From Sipunculus nudus (Eukaryota > Annelida > Sipuncula > Golfingiida > Sipunculidae), in contig JAPPUL010000069.1 of NCBI GenBank assembly GCA_026874595.1, forward strand, positions 312,001 through 376,000: a stretch of DNA of 64,000 nt, given 5' to 3'. The notes beneath the pieces were generated by a model, which did not search any database, was not told the origin of the DNA, and saw nothing but the letters and a program-made list of their open reading frames with translations. Of the stretch, positions 1 to 8,544 are shown piece after piece; position 1 is the stretch's first letter; each line of letters starts with the position of its first letter. Both the position numbers and the translations under genes were made by a program.

Positions 1-192
1 CGAGATCTTCCCTTCTTTCTTCATTAGATTTATTCTACTAATCCCTATTCTCGCCCCTACATCGCTTCTTCTCTCTCCTGCGCAATAGGCAAGCCCTGCT
101 GAATCATATCCGCGATATTCCATCTTGTAAAGACCTTTTAACACGTTCGATATGCTCTCCCGCTCCCCTACATAGCCCATTATTCCACACAT
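1..192 (-). CDS. glmS: Glutamine-fructose-6-phosphate aminotransferase, N-terminal fragment (cut by left edge)
   Basis: Only the first 64 codons are in the window; the frame is still open at base 1. The product begins [14 protein letters not shown] and has [12 protein letters not shown] at about residues 25-36. This is the class II glutamine amidotransferase signature of GlmS, with catalytic Cys2 exposed after Met removal. GlmS makes glucosamine-6-phosphate from fructose-6-phosphate and glutamine in the cytoplasm, the first step toward UDP-GlcNAc for peptidoglycan and LPS. An AGGGAG ribosome binding site lies about 11 bases upstream of the ATG. It sits 52 bases behind trpS on the same strand and is probably co-transcribed with it. 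The isomerase half lies outside the window, so completeness cannot be judged. Confidence 0.9.
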   Translation of the reverse strand, partial: MCGIMGYVGERESISNVLKGLYKMEYRGYDSAGLAYCAGERRSDVGARIGISRINLMKKEGKIS

Positions 193-244
193 TATTTACT
201 TTGTGCTCCCTTTAATCTTATTTCTTTTTTTTAACACCATCTTT

Positions 245-1225
245 CTACCTTAACCCCATTGCATCCTTTATCTCATTCATAGTCTCTTTTGCCTCCTCCC
301 TACACTCCTTCCCATTCTCATGTATCATATCCATTACCTCAGAAACTTTTAAAGATAATTCCTTACGCATTGCTTGTATCGGCTCAAGCTCTATATAAAG
401 ACTCTCTAATAGCTGGCCTTTACAATCAATACACCCTATCTCGGCTCCACGACACCCTTCCCATACTTTAGCTTGAAGCTCCTTAGTCGAAAATAACTTA
501 TGATAGCTATATATATTACATTCTAAAGGATTGCCAGAATCAGTCCGCCTCTTACGATTCTCATCCGTCTTTGCTTTCATCAGTTTCTTTCTTACTACTT
601 CTTTACTCTCGTTTATTCCTATATAATTATTCTGGCTCTTACTCATCTTATGCTCTCCGCAAAGTCCCAACACCTTTGCACTCTCTGTTAAAAGCTCTTT
701 GGGCTCTACCAAAACTTTACCGTATTCTCGATTAAATGTTCTTACTATCTCCCGGGCAAGCTCTATATGCTGTGCCTGATCCTTACCCACTGGCACATAT
801 CTTGCCTTGTATAACGCTATGTCTGCTGTTTGCAATATCGGATATGTGAAAAGTCCTGCGTTTATATTCTCTTTGTTTTGTCGGGATTTATCTTTAAACT
901 GGGTCATCCGCTCAAGCCAACCCATACTACTCACGCTACTTAGTATCCAGGCAAGCTCTGTATGCTCTTTTACGTCTGATTGGATGAAGAGTCGAGCTTT
1001 TTTAGAGTCTAATCCGCAGGCCAGTAAGTCTAATATCACATCTTGTATTCGCTTCTGGAGAGTTCTAACATCGTATTTCACTGTTATTGCGTGGTAATCC
1101 ACCACACCGTATATACATTCGTATTCTTTTGAGAGATTTACCCAGTTTTTAATTGCTCCTAGATAGTTACCTATGTGGATGCTCCCTGTTGGCTGGATAC
1201 CAGAAAATACTTTGTCGCTTTGCAT
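245..1225 (-). CDS. trpS: Tryptophanyl-tRNA synthetase
   Basis: This 326-residue class I aminoacyl-tRNA synthetase charges tRNA-Trp with tryptophan and ATP in the cytoplasm. The N-terminus has the TrpRS signature FSGIQPTGSIHIGNYLGA, with HIGN (residues 17-20) in place of HIGH. The second ATP-binding motif KMSKSQNN lies near residue 195. VGKDQAQHIELAREI is also typical of the family. Length matches the usual bacterial 320-340 residues. The ATG is preceded by a GAGGAA site. It follows glgC by 42 bases and precedes glmS by 52, suggesting a minus-strand operon of unrelated housekeeping functions. I see no trp-codon leader or T-box in front of it. Confidence 0.97.
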   Translation of the reverse strand: MQSDKVFSGIQPTGSIHIGNYLGAIKNWVNLSKEYECIYGVVDYHAITVKYDVRTLQKRIQDVILDLLACGLDSKKARLFIQSDVKEHTELAWILSSVSSMGWLERMTQFKDKSRQNKENINAGLFTYPILQTADIALYKARYVPVGKDQAQHIELAREIVRTFNREYGKVLVEPKELLTESAKVLGLCGEHKMSKSQNNYIGINESKEVVRKKLMKAKTDENRKRRTDSGNPLECNIYSYHKLFSTKELQAKVWEGCRGAEIGCIDCKGQLLESLYIELEPIQAMRKELSLKVSEVMDMIHENGKECREEAKETMNEIKDAMGLR

Positions 1226-1267
1226 TTATTCTTATAATTTCCTCTTCTCGTTCCCTTAAACTCCTAT

Positions 1268-2473
1268 TTACACTGCCGTTCCCTTAAACCGCCCGCCCTT
1301 CCCAAGCACTACGATTTCATCCCTAAAACTCTTTGCCTCTGTCCAATCCCTTACTCTTGAGAAGCTTAATTCTCTCCCTTCGCCTATCTCTATGTCTTTA
1401 TCTATTATCGCTTTCTTTATCACCGCTCCCCTACCCACTACCACGTTGTCAAACAATATTGAATCCTCTACCTCCGCCCCCTCCTCAATACGCACATGTG
1501 TTCCCAATATCGAGTTCTTTAAACTCCCTCCTATCGCTCCTCCCCCTGATATAGATGAGTTTATTATTGTCCCCCTACTCTCTATATAGGTCCGAGTTGG
1601 TGCACTTTGACTCTGATAGGCCCTATAGGGCCAGCTCATGTCATATAAATCTATCTCGCATCCTTTGTTTAGTATAGTCATATTACCTGTATAATATTTC
1701 TCAACTGAGTCCAAAACATTCCAATAACAAGGACCACTATCCTCTTTAACAAATGGATAGGCATAGACTTCCCCTTTCTTTACCATGTCAGGTATTATAT
1801 GTTGTCCAAAGTCTTGTACCGATTTATTACTCTTTTCGCTTGAATAGAATATCTCTTTAAGTGCCTCTGTACTAAATACATATAGCCCCATAGAAACCTT
1901 ATAGCGTTCATCTGGCCCACTTCCATTATTTAAATTTAATGGCTTTTCGCGAAACGACGTTATCTTATTCCCTTTTGTATATTCTACCACTCCATACGAT
2001 TTCGCCTCCCTTACAGATACCTCTGACGTTGCTATCGTTAGGTTTGCTCCTTTCTCTATATGAAAATCTATTAACTTCGAATAATCCATCTTATATATAT
2101 GATCACCTGATAACGTTAATATGTAGTCCGGACTCTCATCTTCTATTGTAAATAAATTCTGGTACACTGAGTCTGCTGTCCCAAGATAAAACCTCTCGCC
2201 CTTCCTTTGTTGCGGCGGATACACATCTATATATTCTCCTAAAGTCGGGGAGTATATACTCCAGGCGTCTCTTATGTGTCTTTGCAACGATGCAAACCTA
2301 TGCTGCACTACTACGTTTATCTTCCTTATATTTGAATTAACACAATTTGATAACACAAAGTCTATTACTCGATATTTACCGAAAAATGGTACTGCTGCTT
2401 TGCTTCGCTCTTTTACTAGTAAGCTTAGCTCCTGTCTTTTCCCTCCCGCAAGTATTATTGCAAGTACTTTCAT
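1268..2473 (-). CDS. glgC: Glucose-1-phosphate adenylyltransferase (ADP-glucose pyrophosphorylase)
   Basis: The 401-residue protein makes ADP-glucose from glucose-1-phosphate and ATP, the committed step of bacterial glycogen synthesis. The N-terminal nucleotidyltransferase domain opens with the LAGG loop and continues to KAAVPFFGKYRVIDFVLSNC, which aligns with the GlgC signature. YILTLSGDHIYKMDYSKLI and the FREKP substrate motif follow. From about residue 290 there is a left-handed beta-helix with hexapeptide-like isoleucine/valine periodicity, as in GlgC trimerisation domains. The loop after LAGG reads KRQELSLLVKERSK and is less glycine-rich than the textbook GxGxRLxPLT, so substrate and effector preference could differ. 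An AGAGG site precedes the ATG. The stop of the upstream ParB-N gene is 14 bases away, so the two are very likely co-transcribed. No other glg gene is in the window. Confidence 0.93.
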   Translation of the reverse strand: MKVLAIILAGGKRQELSLLVKERSKAAVPFFGKYRVIDFVLSNCVNSNIRKINVVVQHRFASLQRHIRDAWSIYSPTLGEYIDVYPPQQRKGERFYLGTADSVYQNLFTIEDESPDYILTLSGDHIYKMDYSKLIDFHIEKGANLTIATSEVSVREAKSYGVVEYTKGNKITSFREKPLNLNNGSGPDERYKVSMGLYVFSTEALKEIFYSSEKSNKSVQDFGQHIIPDMVKKGEVYAYPFVKEDSGPCYWNVLDSVEKYYTGNMTILNKGCEIDLYDMSWPYRAYQSQSAPTRTYIESRGTIINSSISGGGAIGGSLKNSILGTHVRIEEGAEVEDSILFDNVVVGRGAVIKKAIIDKDIEIGEGRELSFSRVRDWTEAKSFRDEIVVLGKGGRFKGTAV

Positions 2474-2487
2474 CTAGCCTCTTATTA

Positions 2488-2919
2488 CTATTTCTTAGTC
2501 CCCTTACCCATAAATATATTTATTAATTTTATAAACATTTTACGTATAGATAAGACCAAGCTCCTTAACGTTCTTCTAAACCTAGATGCATAGCCGCCGG
2601 ATAATAACTTCTCCTTCTCTCGCGCAAGAATTAATAACTCCTCTACATTAAACTCTTTCCTAAGCAAATTCTCTTCGCTTTCTATTAGGAGCCTCTTTAG
2701 ATTATTCTCAGGATTTATCACCCTAACATCAACTTCCTTAAAACCAAGAGCCTTACACGCTGTAAGACGTCTTACCCCTGCAATTAACTCCTTCTTATCA
2801 TTTATCAATATCGGATTTAAAAGCCCATGAGAACGTATAGATTCCTGTAATAGTGTTATATCACCTATATCTTTCCTTATACGTTTTCCTATTATTATTT
2901 CTCTTATTTCAAGTTTCAT
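2488..2919 (-). CDS. Small stand-alone ParB/sulfiredoxin-fold (ParB-N) protein
   Basis: The 143-residue protein is essentially one ParB-N domain. It has an N-terminal strand with IGKRIRKDIGDITLLQESI, then SHGLLNPILIN, then ELIAGVRRLTACKALGF, where ParB proteins have the GERR-type CTP/phosphate motif (here GVRR). The helix-turn-helix and dimerisation parts of a segregation ParB are missing. The C-terminus (from about 105) is strongly basic and amphipathic (SRFRRTLRSLVLSIRKMFIKL), which could bind DNA or membrane. It lies between the fusion gene (133 bases) and glgC (14 bases) on the same strand. A full ParB is encoded separately at 24992-25969. ParB-N folds can act as CTPases or nucleases, but none of that can be assigned here. 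Confidence 0.75.
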   Translation of the reverse strand: MKLEIREIIIGKRIRKDIGDITLLQESIRSHGLLNPILINDKKELIAGVRRLTACKALGFKEVDVRVINPENNLKRLLIESEENLLRKEFNVEELLILAREKEKLLSGGYASRFRRTLRSLVLSIRKMFIKLINIFMGKGTKK

Positions 2920-3052
2920 ATCTTCTTACATTATCTATCCTTTTTTATCATCAGTGCTTTTGCATGACTTTTATTAACTTTAACAAAAGTACTAAAAATA
3001 ACAACTATTATATTTATTTATATTTATTTGCTTTCTATATATTCGTAAATTA

Positions 3053-5305
3053 TTATCTGCTCGTATATAGCGGGGCCTTTCTTATCATCCCTTTGCTTAT
3101 ATCTCCTAAATTACCCGCCCCCGTCAAAACCATAACCTTCTTTAACTCCTCCTTAAGCTTGTCTAGTACATACTTTACCCCTTGCGCATAACCTCCATAG
3201 GCTCCAATTGCAACCGGACGCCCAATACATACAAAATCTGCTCCCAACGCAAGGCCTTTAAATATATCCTCTCCCAACCGAAACCCTCCATCTACCATTA
3301 TTATTACATGTTTTCCTACTGCATCCACTATCTCCTCAAGTACATCAAGACCCCCAGGCATATTATCCATTACTCGCCCTCCGTGATTTGATACTATTAT
3401 ACTTCTTGCTCCTGTGTCTAGTGCACGTAATGCATCCGTCTTGCTCATTATACCCTTAAGGATAAAAGGTAGTTTTGTCGCCTTTACTAGCTCTCTTATC
3501 TTTTGTAAGCTCTTACTCTCAACTCCTTGATTCTTAAGCTTCATCGTTATAAATGAAGCTGCGTCTATGTCTATTCCTACCCCTATTGCTCCGCTTTCCT
3601 CAAACACACGTATCCGTTTTATTATCTCATGTTGCAACACTCGTGGCTTTAATATCGCTATCCCTCGCCCATTAACTGCTTTTATCGCTTCTAAGGCTAT
3701 TAGATACTTATCCGGACTTGCTCCGTCTCCTAGCATCCCAATCGAACCCGATAGCTGTGCTCCATGGGTTATTGCTTTCATAAACTCTATCTCCGATAAT
3801 CCCCCTCCCATATTTGTCTTGGCTCCCGTTAGCGGCGATACCAATATCGGTGCACTTACATTTGTTCCAAAAAGAGTTGACTTTGTATCCGGTGCCTTAA
3901 CATCATGCATATAACTCGTAACAATCTGATACCTTTTTATCGCCTTTAAATTATTAAAAAACGATGTGCCACTTCCTATACCTCCCATCCCAGGCACCTG
4001 ACCCCGACACTCACGACCATCACATACCTTACATACAAAACACGTCTTATTAAACTTCTTTATCGCTGTTTCCTTAATCTCACTAAAAGATATTACACTC
4101 TCTTTCTCAGTTGAGACTGATATCGTTGTAATGGCACTATTTATTGCTTTTAGTACATCTTCTTTTGAGTCTCCTATTGCTATTACATGTCCTGCCTTCT
4201 CTACATTATTAGTCGGCCTTTTAATTACGTCCCCCTCTTGTACGTCAATAAATATATTCTTAACTCCCTTTATTTTACGTGCTTTTTCAACTCCATTAAT
4301 TGATGTTACTATCCCTTCTTTAGGAATAATCGCATGTTCCATAGAAAACTTATTGTGTATTGGATGTAATAGTTCGGGCTGCATGCCAAGCGATATTAAT
4401 ATTGCGTTCTTTATTAAATTTACTCCAGTTGCATATGGATAGGTATAAGAGGACATGAAGCCTCCTGAAAGTCGTGCCGCAAGTTCTATAATTACGCAAG
4501 AACCATCCTCTAAAACCTTAATATCTCCCTTTGCTGCGCCATCGGATAGGCCTAACGCTCTAATCCCATCTTTCATCACTTGTATTGCATTGTCAATTAC
4601 AAAGGAGGCTTGCGTTGAGGGTAATATATGTCCTGTCTCTACAAAGTATGGCTCATACTCTATTATACGATCTGCTATCCCTGCTATATATATATTATCC
4701 TTATAGATTAAGGCATCTATACTAAGCTCTGCCCCGGCTATAAACTCCTCAAGCAATACCTCTCCACTTGGTGAGTTTTCTTTTGCAAGATTAAAGGCAC
4801 TCTCAAGCTCTGACTCTCTATAAACTCGAACTACTCCACGGGCACCCATGTTATTTGTAGGCTTAACTACAACTGGTGGCTTTATATTAAAAAATGCCTT
4901 GTACGCATCTTCAAATACCCAACAAGACGCAAAGCGAGGTATAGGTACCCCACATTTAGCAAAACGTTCTCGCATCTTAAGTTTGTTTGTTGCCGCATGT
5001 GCGTTTTCAAAATTATTACCTATAAGACCGAGTGCCCCACAAACTGCCGCAACCGTAACAGAGGCATCAGTTCCTACCGTCATAACTCCATCAATTGGTA
5101 TACGCTCATTAAATGTACGCGCAACACGTACACAACCCTCAACATCACGAGTACTCATTATTATCGGATAATCTGCGAACTTTAACCCTATTGCTTCCTT
5201 ATTATAATCAGTTACAATTGTTGCTATATCCATATCACGTGCAGTTTGTATGGCAGGTAGTTGAAGGATTCCTCCTCCTATGATCATAATATGTTTCTTA
5301 GACAA
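3053..5305 (-). CDS. ATP-grasp ligase fused to FMN-dependent alpha-hydroxyacid dehydrogenase
   Basis: This is one uninterrupted frame of about 750 residues with two enzymes. The N-terminal 400 residues are a carbamoyl-phosphate-synthase-like ATP-grasp ligase: a pre-ATP-grasp fold with IIGGGILQLPAI, nucleotide-binding PPVVVKPTNNMGARGVVRV and metal-binding IIELAARLSGGF. The C-terminal about 330 residues begin with a Cys-rich segment (CFVCKVCDGRECRG) and PGMGGIGSG. They continue as a lactate-oxidase/glycolate-oxidase barrel with IIVSNHGGR (catalytic His and Arg) and IGRPVAIGAYGG. A longer frame starts at 5320, but AAGGGAGG lies inside that extension, 4 bases before the TTG at 5305, so 5305 is preferred. 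The family knowledge supports amide/peptide-bond-type ligation plus FMN-dependent 2-hydroxyacid oxidation; the joint substrate is unknown. It heads the minus-strand row toward glmS and is divergent from gatA. Confidence 0.88.
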   Translation of the reverse strand: MSKKHIMIIGGGILQLPAIQTARDMDIATIVTDYNKEAIGLKFADYPIIMSTRDVEGCVRVARTFNERIPIDGVMTVGTDASVTVAAVCGALGLIGNNFENAHAATNKLKMRERFAKCGVPIPRFASCWVFEDAYKAFFNIKPPVVVKPTNNMGARGVVRVYRESELESAFNLAKENSPSGEVLLEEFIAGAELSIDALIYKDNIYIAGIADRIIEYEPYFVETGHILPSTQASFVIDNAIQVMKDGIRALGLSDGAAKGDIKVLEDGSCVIIELAARLSGGFMSSYTYPYATGVNLIKNAILISLGMQPELLHPIHNKFSMEHAIIPKEGIVTSINGVEKARKIKGVKNIFIDVQEGDVIKRPTNNVEKAGHVIAIGDSKEDVLKAINSAITTISVSTEKESVISFSEIKETAIKKFNKTCFVCKVCDGRECRGQVPGMGGIGSGTSFFNNLKAIKRYQIVTSYMHDVKAPDTKSTLFGTNVSAPILVSPLTGAKTNMGGGLSEIEFMKAITHGAQLSGSIGMLGDGASPDKYLIALEAIKAVNGRGIAILKPRVLQHEIIKRIRVFEESGAIGVGIDIDAASFITMKLKNQGVESKSLQKIRELVKATKLPFILKGIMSKTDALRALDTGARSIIVSNHGGRVMDNMPGGLDVLEEIVDAVGKHVIIMVDGGFRLGEDIFKGLALGADFVCIGRPVAIGAYGGYAQGVKYVLDKLKEELKKVMVLTGAGNLGDISKGMIRKAPLYTSR

Positions 5306-5462
5306 AAAGCCTCCCTTCAAAACAGTATTAAAAATGAAAAAGTGATAAATTTATTGTCGGAAGACTTTATCTTCTGATTAATATATATTGTATTCCAGAT
5401 TATTATGGAAACTGATTTTAGTAACATAAATAAAATAATTAGTTATAGTGAGAGTATTAAAA

Positions 5463-6899
5463 ATGAAAAATGCTACAGTAAAAACGATAAGAGAAGAGCT
5501 TCTAAGTGGTAAAACAACTTGTTTTGACCTCGTAAAGGAAATACTTGAAAAGATAGAAAAAGACAAAACAAAGAAAAAACCTATAAACGCCCTAACGAAT
5601 GTTTTCAAGGAAAAAGTGATTCTAGAAGCAAAAGATAAGGATAAAATGCTGCAAAACAAGGACAAAGAAGCCTTAGAAAACGAGCTTTTTGGAATACCCA
5701 TAATAATAAAAGACAATATAAATATTGAAGGAGAGAATACAAGTTGTGGGTCCAAGATACTTGAAAACTACAAAGCAACCTTTGACGCAACGGTGGTAAA
5801 AAAGCTAAAGGAAGCGGGCATTTTGATGGTTGGAAAAAGTAATATGGACGAATTTGCAATGGGCTCCTCTTCTGAGCGGTCAATATACGGAGCTGTAAGG
5901 AATCCAAAAGATTTAGATAGGACAGCGGGGGGTAGTAGTGGAGGGAGTGCGGCATTGGTGAGTGCTGGATTTGTTCCAATTGCTCTTGGTTCTGATACGG
6001 GAGGTTCAATAAGACAACCGGCGGCATTTTGTGGAGTAGTTGGGCTTAAGCCGACCTATGGACGAGTATCAAGATACGGCCTTGTTGCCTATGCCTCATC
6101 ATTTGACCAAATAGGACCTATAACAAATACAGTATACGATAGCGCTTTACTACTAAGCATCATAAGCGGAAAAGACTATAGTGACTCAACCACAAAAGAC
6201 AAAACAGTTCTAGACTACACAAAAAACTTAAACAAAGATATAAAAGGCAAAAGAATAGGCATCCCAAAAGAATACACTAAAGACTTGCCCAAACCAATAC
6301 AAAAAAGTCTTGAGATGGCAAAGGGGAAACTTAAAGGGCTTGGATGCACACTAAAGGAAATAAGCCTGCCACATACCCAGTATAGCATTCCAACATATTA
6401 TATAATCTCAACAGCAGAGGCAAGTTCAAATTTAAGTAGATTTGATGGCATACGCTATGGTTACAGGTCAAAGGAAGATAATTTAGAAGATACATATTTA
6501 AAAAGTCGTAGTGAAGGGTTTGGGGAAGAGGTAAAGCGTCGAATAATGCTTGGCACTTATGTCCTTTCAAGCGGCTATTATGATGCATATTATCTTAAGG
6601 CTCAAAAGGTAAGGCGTTTAATGCAAGATGATTATAAGAAGGCATTTTATGATGTAGATGTAATACTAACCCCGACAACACCGACAACAGCCTTTAAGCT
6701 AGGTGAGAAAATGTCTAATCCTATAAGCATGTATTTATCAGATATATTCACGGCAAGTGCAAATGTAGTAGGCCTTCCTGCGATATCAATACCCTATGGT
6801 AAAGACGAAGACAACTTACCTATAGGCATTCAGATAATGAGTAATTATTTTGCAGAAGATATGATATTAAATATAGCCTATAAGCTTGAGAACAGTTAA
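5463..6899 (+). CDS. gatA: Asp-tRNA(Asn)/Glu-tRNA(Gln) amidotransferase subunit A
   Basis: This amidase-signature enzyme releases ammonia from glutamine for GatCAB, which converts mischarged Asp-tRNA(Asn) or Glu-tRNA(Gln) to the amide form. The Ser-cisSer-Lys triad is visible: Lys83 in IIIKDNI, Ser158 in AGGSSGGS and Ser182 in GSDTGGSIRQPA. The spacing matches characterised GatA. About 478 residues is normal length. A GTG at 5448 would add five residues; the ATG at 5463 has a GTGAGAG sequence about 8 bases upstream and fits the family start better. gatC and gatB are not adjacent, so the complex is encoded at separate loci. A tRNA-Asn gene lies elsewhere in the window at 30.2 kb. The coding strand is strongly purine-rich with A-ending codons. 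Confidence 0.96.
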   Translation: MKNATVKTIREELLSGKTTCFDLVKEILEKIEKDKTKKKPINALTNVFKEKVILEAKDKDKMLQNKDKEALENELFGIPIIIKDNINIEGENTSCGSKILENYKATFDATVVKKLKEAGILMVGKSNMDEFAMGSSSERSIYGAVRNPKDLDRTAGGSSGGSAALVSAGFVPIALGSDTGGSIRQPAAFCGVVGLKPTYGRVSRYGLVAYASSFDQIGPITNTVYDSALLLSIISGKDYSDSTTKDKTVLDYTKNLNKDIKGKRIGIPKEYTKDLPKPIQKSLEMAKGKLKGLGCTLKEISLPHTQYSIPTYYIISTAEASSNLSRFDGIRYGYRSKEDNLEDTYLKSRSEGFGEEVKRRIMLGTYVLSSGYYDAYYLKAQKVRRLMQDDYKKAFYDVDVILTPTTPTTAFKLGEKMSNPISMYLSDIFTASANVVGLPAISIPYGKDEDNLPIGIQIMSNYFAEDMILNIAYKLENS

Positions 6900-6987
6900 T
6901 AAAAAGCAAGCTTATATATTTGACTTTAGAACTTATAAAGAGTAATTTTTAAATATATATATAAGGAAAAGTATAGGATAAAATAGA

Positions 6988-8529
6988 TTGGAACCATCGA
7001 TATTCACTATTGTGATAGTATTAGCTTGTCTTATAATAGGCTATTACGGAAGATATATATTAGACAGATTTAGATTAAAGACAGTGGAAAGTGAAAGAAA
7101 TAGATTATTGGAGCTTGCAAATAAGGAGATAGAAAATAAGAGAAAAGAGATGTTGCTTGAAGGACAAAATAAGCTATTAAAGGAGCGACAAGAGAATGAG
7201 AAGGAGTTAAAGGAGCAAAGACAGGAGCTAAAGAGACTTAATAGGAAGTTATCGGATAGAGAGGAAGCTTTTATACGGACTTATAACAAAGGAGAAAAAG
7301 ATTTAAAAATAAAAGAAGAAGAGCTTAATAACTTAAGAATTGAAATAGAAGAACGAGATCTTACATTAAAAGATGCAGAGTCTAGCTGGAAGAAGAAACT
7401 TGAATCAGTATCAAATTACACAAAAGAGCAAGCAAAACAAGAATTAATAGAGGGGATAAAGCAGGAAGCCCAGAAGGATGCAGAAAAATATGTATCAAAG
7501 ATAGAAAACGAAGCAAAAGAGAGGGCAGAATACGAGGCAAGACGAATAACCGTAACAACTATCCAAAGGCTTGCGCCCAAGGTATCCCAAGAGGCAAGTG
7601 TATCGTCGGTCTCATTGCCTAATAATGAGATGAAAGGACGAATAATAGGTAAGGAAGGACGAAATATACGTACACTTGAAGTTTTAACAGGTGTAGATAT
7701 AATAATAGACGACACACCAGAGGCTATAGTACTATCCTGTTTTGATCCTGTAAGACGTGAAAAGGCACGAAGGACACTTACAAAACTAATATCTGATGGT
7801 AGGATCCATCCAAGCAGGATAGAAGAGGTATATGAGCAAGTTAGCAAAGAATTAGATAAGACAATAAAAGAAGATGGCGAGAGGACGTGTCTTGAGCTTG
7901 GTATATACGACATGACGATGGAATTAAAAGAATACGTCGGAAGACTTAGATACAGATATAGTTATGGTCAGAATATATTAATTCATTCAAAAGAAGTGGC
8001 AACAATATGTGGCTATATAGCCTCAGAGGTTGGGGCAAATAAGAGATTATCTATACGAGGTGGTTTGCTACATGACATAGGAAAGGGAGTGCATACGGAA
8101 GATGGTAATCATGCAAGTGCAGGTGCATCTATTGCAAAGCAGTATGGTGAAGACCCTGTGGTTATAAATGCAATTGAATCACATCATTTTGATGTTGACC
8201 CAAAATACCCAGAATCAGTTATAGTGCAAACAGCTGATGCAATATCAGCATCTCGTCCTGGTGCAAGACGCGCAACTTTTGGAGATTATGTAAAAAGACT
8301 TGAGAATTTAGAGACTATAGCATACGGATTTTCAGGCGTTGACAAAGCCTTTGCAATACAAGCTGGTCGTGAGCTTAGAATTATAGTAAACAACGCAACA
8401 ACTGATGACATTCAAGCTAAACAGGTTGCACGAAGTATAGCAAAGAAGATAGAAGAGGATATGAAATTCCCAGGACAAGTCAAAGTGTCTCTTATACGGG
8501 AAACACGAATCACAGAATACGCAAAATAA
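6988..8529 (+). CDS. rny: Ribonuclease Y
   Basis: This 513-residue membrane-anchored endoribonuclease initiates mRNA decay. Order of domains: N-terminal transmembrane helix (about residues 5-22), a long charged coiled coil (about 25-190), a KH RNA-binding domain with GRIIGKEGRNIRTLEVLTG, then an HD domain with HSKEVATI and the metal-binding GGLLHDIGKG, and a C-terminal RNase Y domain. Length agrees with Bacillus-type RNase Y. The start is TTG at 6988; an in-frame TAA a few codons upstream rules out a longer start. It follows gatA by 88 bases. Presence of RNase Y is common in Gram-positives and several deep Gram-negative phyla and argues against an ordinary gammaproteobacterium. Confidence 0.97.
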   Translation: MEPSIFTIVIVLACLIIGYYGRYILDRFRLKTVESERNRLLELANKEIENKRKEMLLEGQNKLLKERQENEKELKEQRQELKRLNRKLSDREEAFIRTYNKGEKDLKIKEEELNNLRIEIEERDLTLKDAESSWKKKLESVSNYTKEQAKQELIEGIKQEAQKDAEKYVSKIENEAKERAEYEARRITVTTIQRLAPKVSQEASVSSVSLPNNEMKGRIIGKEGRNIRTLEVLTGVDIIIDDTPEAIVLSCFDPVRREKARRTLTKLISDGRIHPSRIEEVYEQVSKELDKTIKEDGERTCLELGIYDMTMELKEYVGRLRYRYSYGQNILIHSKEVATICGYIASEVGANKRLSIRGGLLHDIGKGVHTEDGNHASAGASIAKQYGEDPVVINAIESHHFDVDPKYPESVIVQTADAISASRPGARRATFGDYVKRLENLETIAYGFSGVDKAFAIQAGRELRIIVNNATTDDIQAKQVARSIAKKIEEDMKFPGQVKVSLIRETRITEYAK

Positions 8530-8544
8530 GTTATTAATAAGTTA

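Noticed and set aside
3053-5305. Two separate genes joined by a sequencing error
   Set aside because: The frame is continuous, the linker is free of start sites with ribosome binding sequences and the Cys-rich segment belongs to the second enzyme family.
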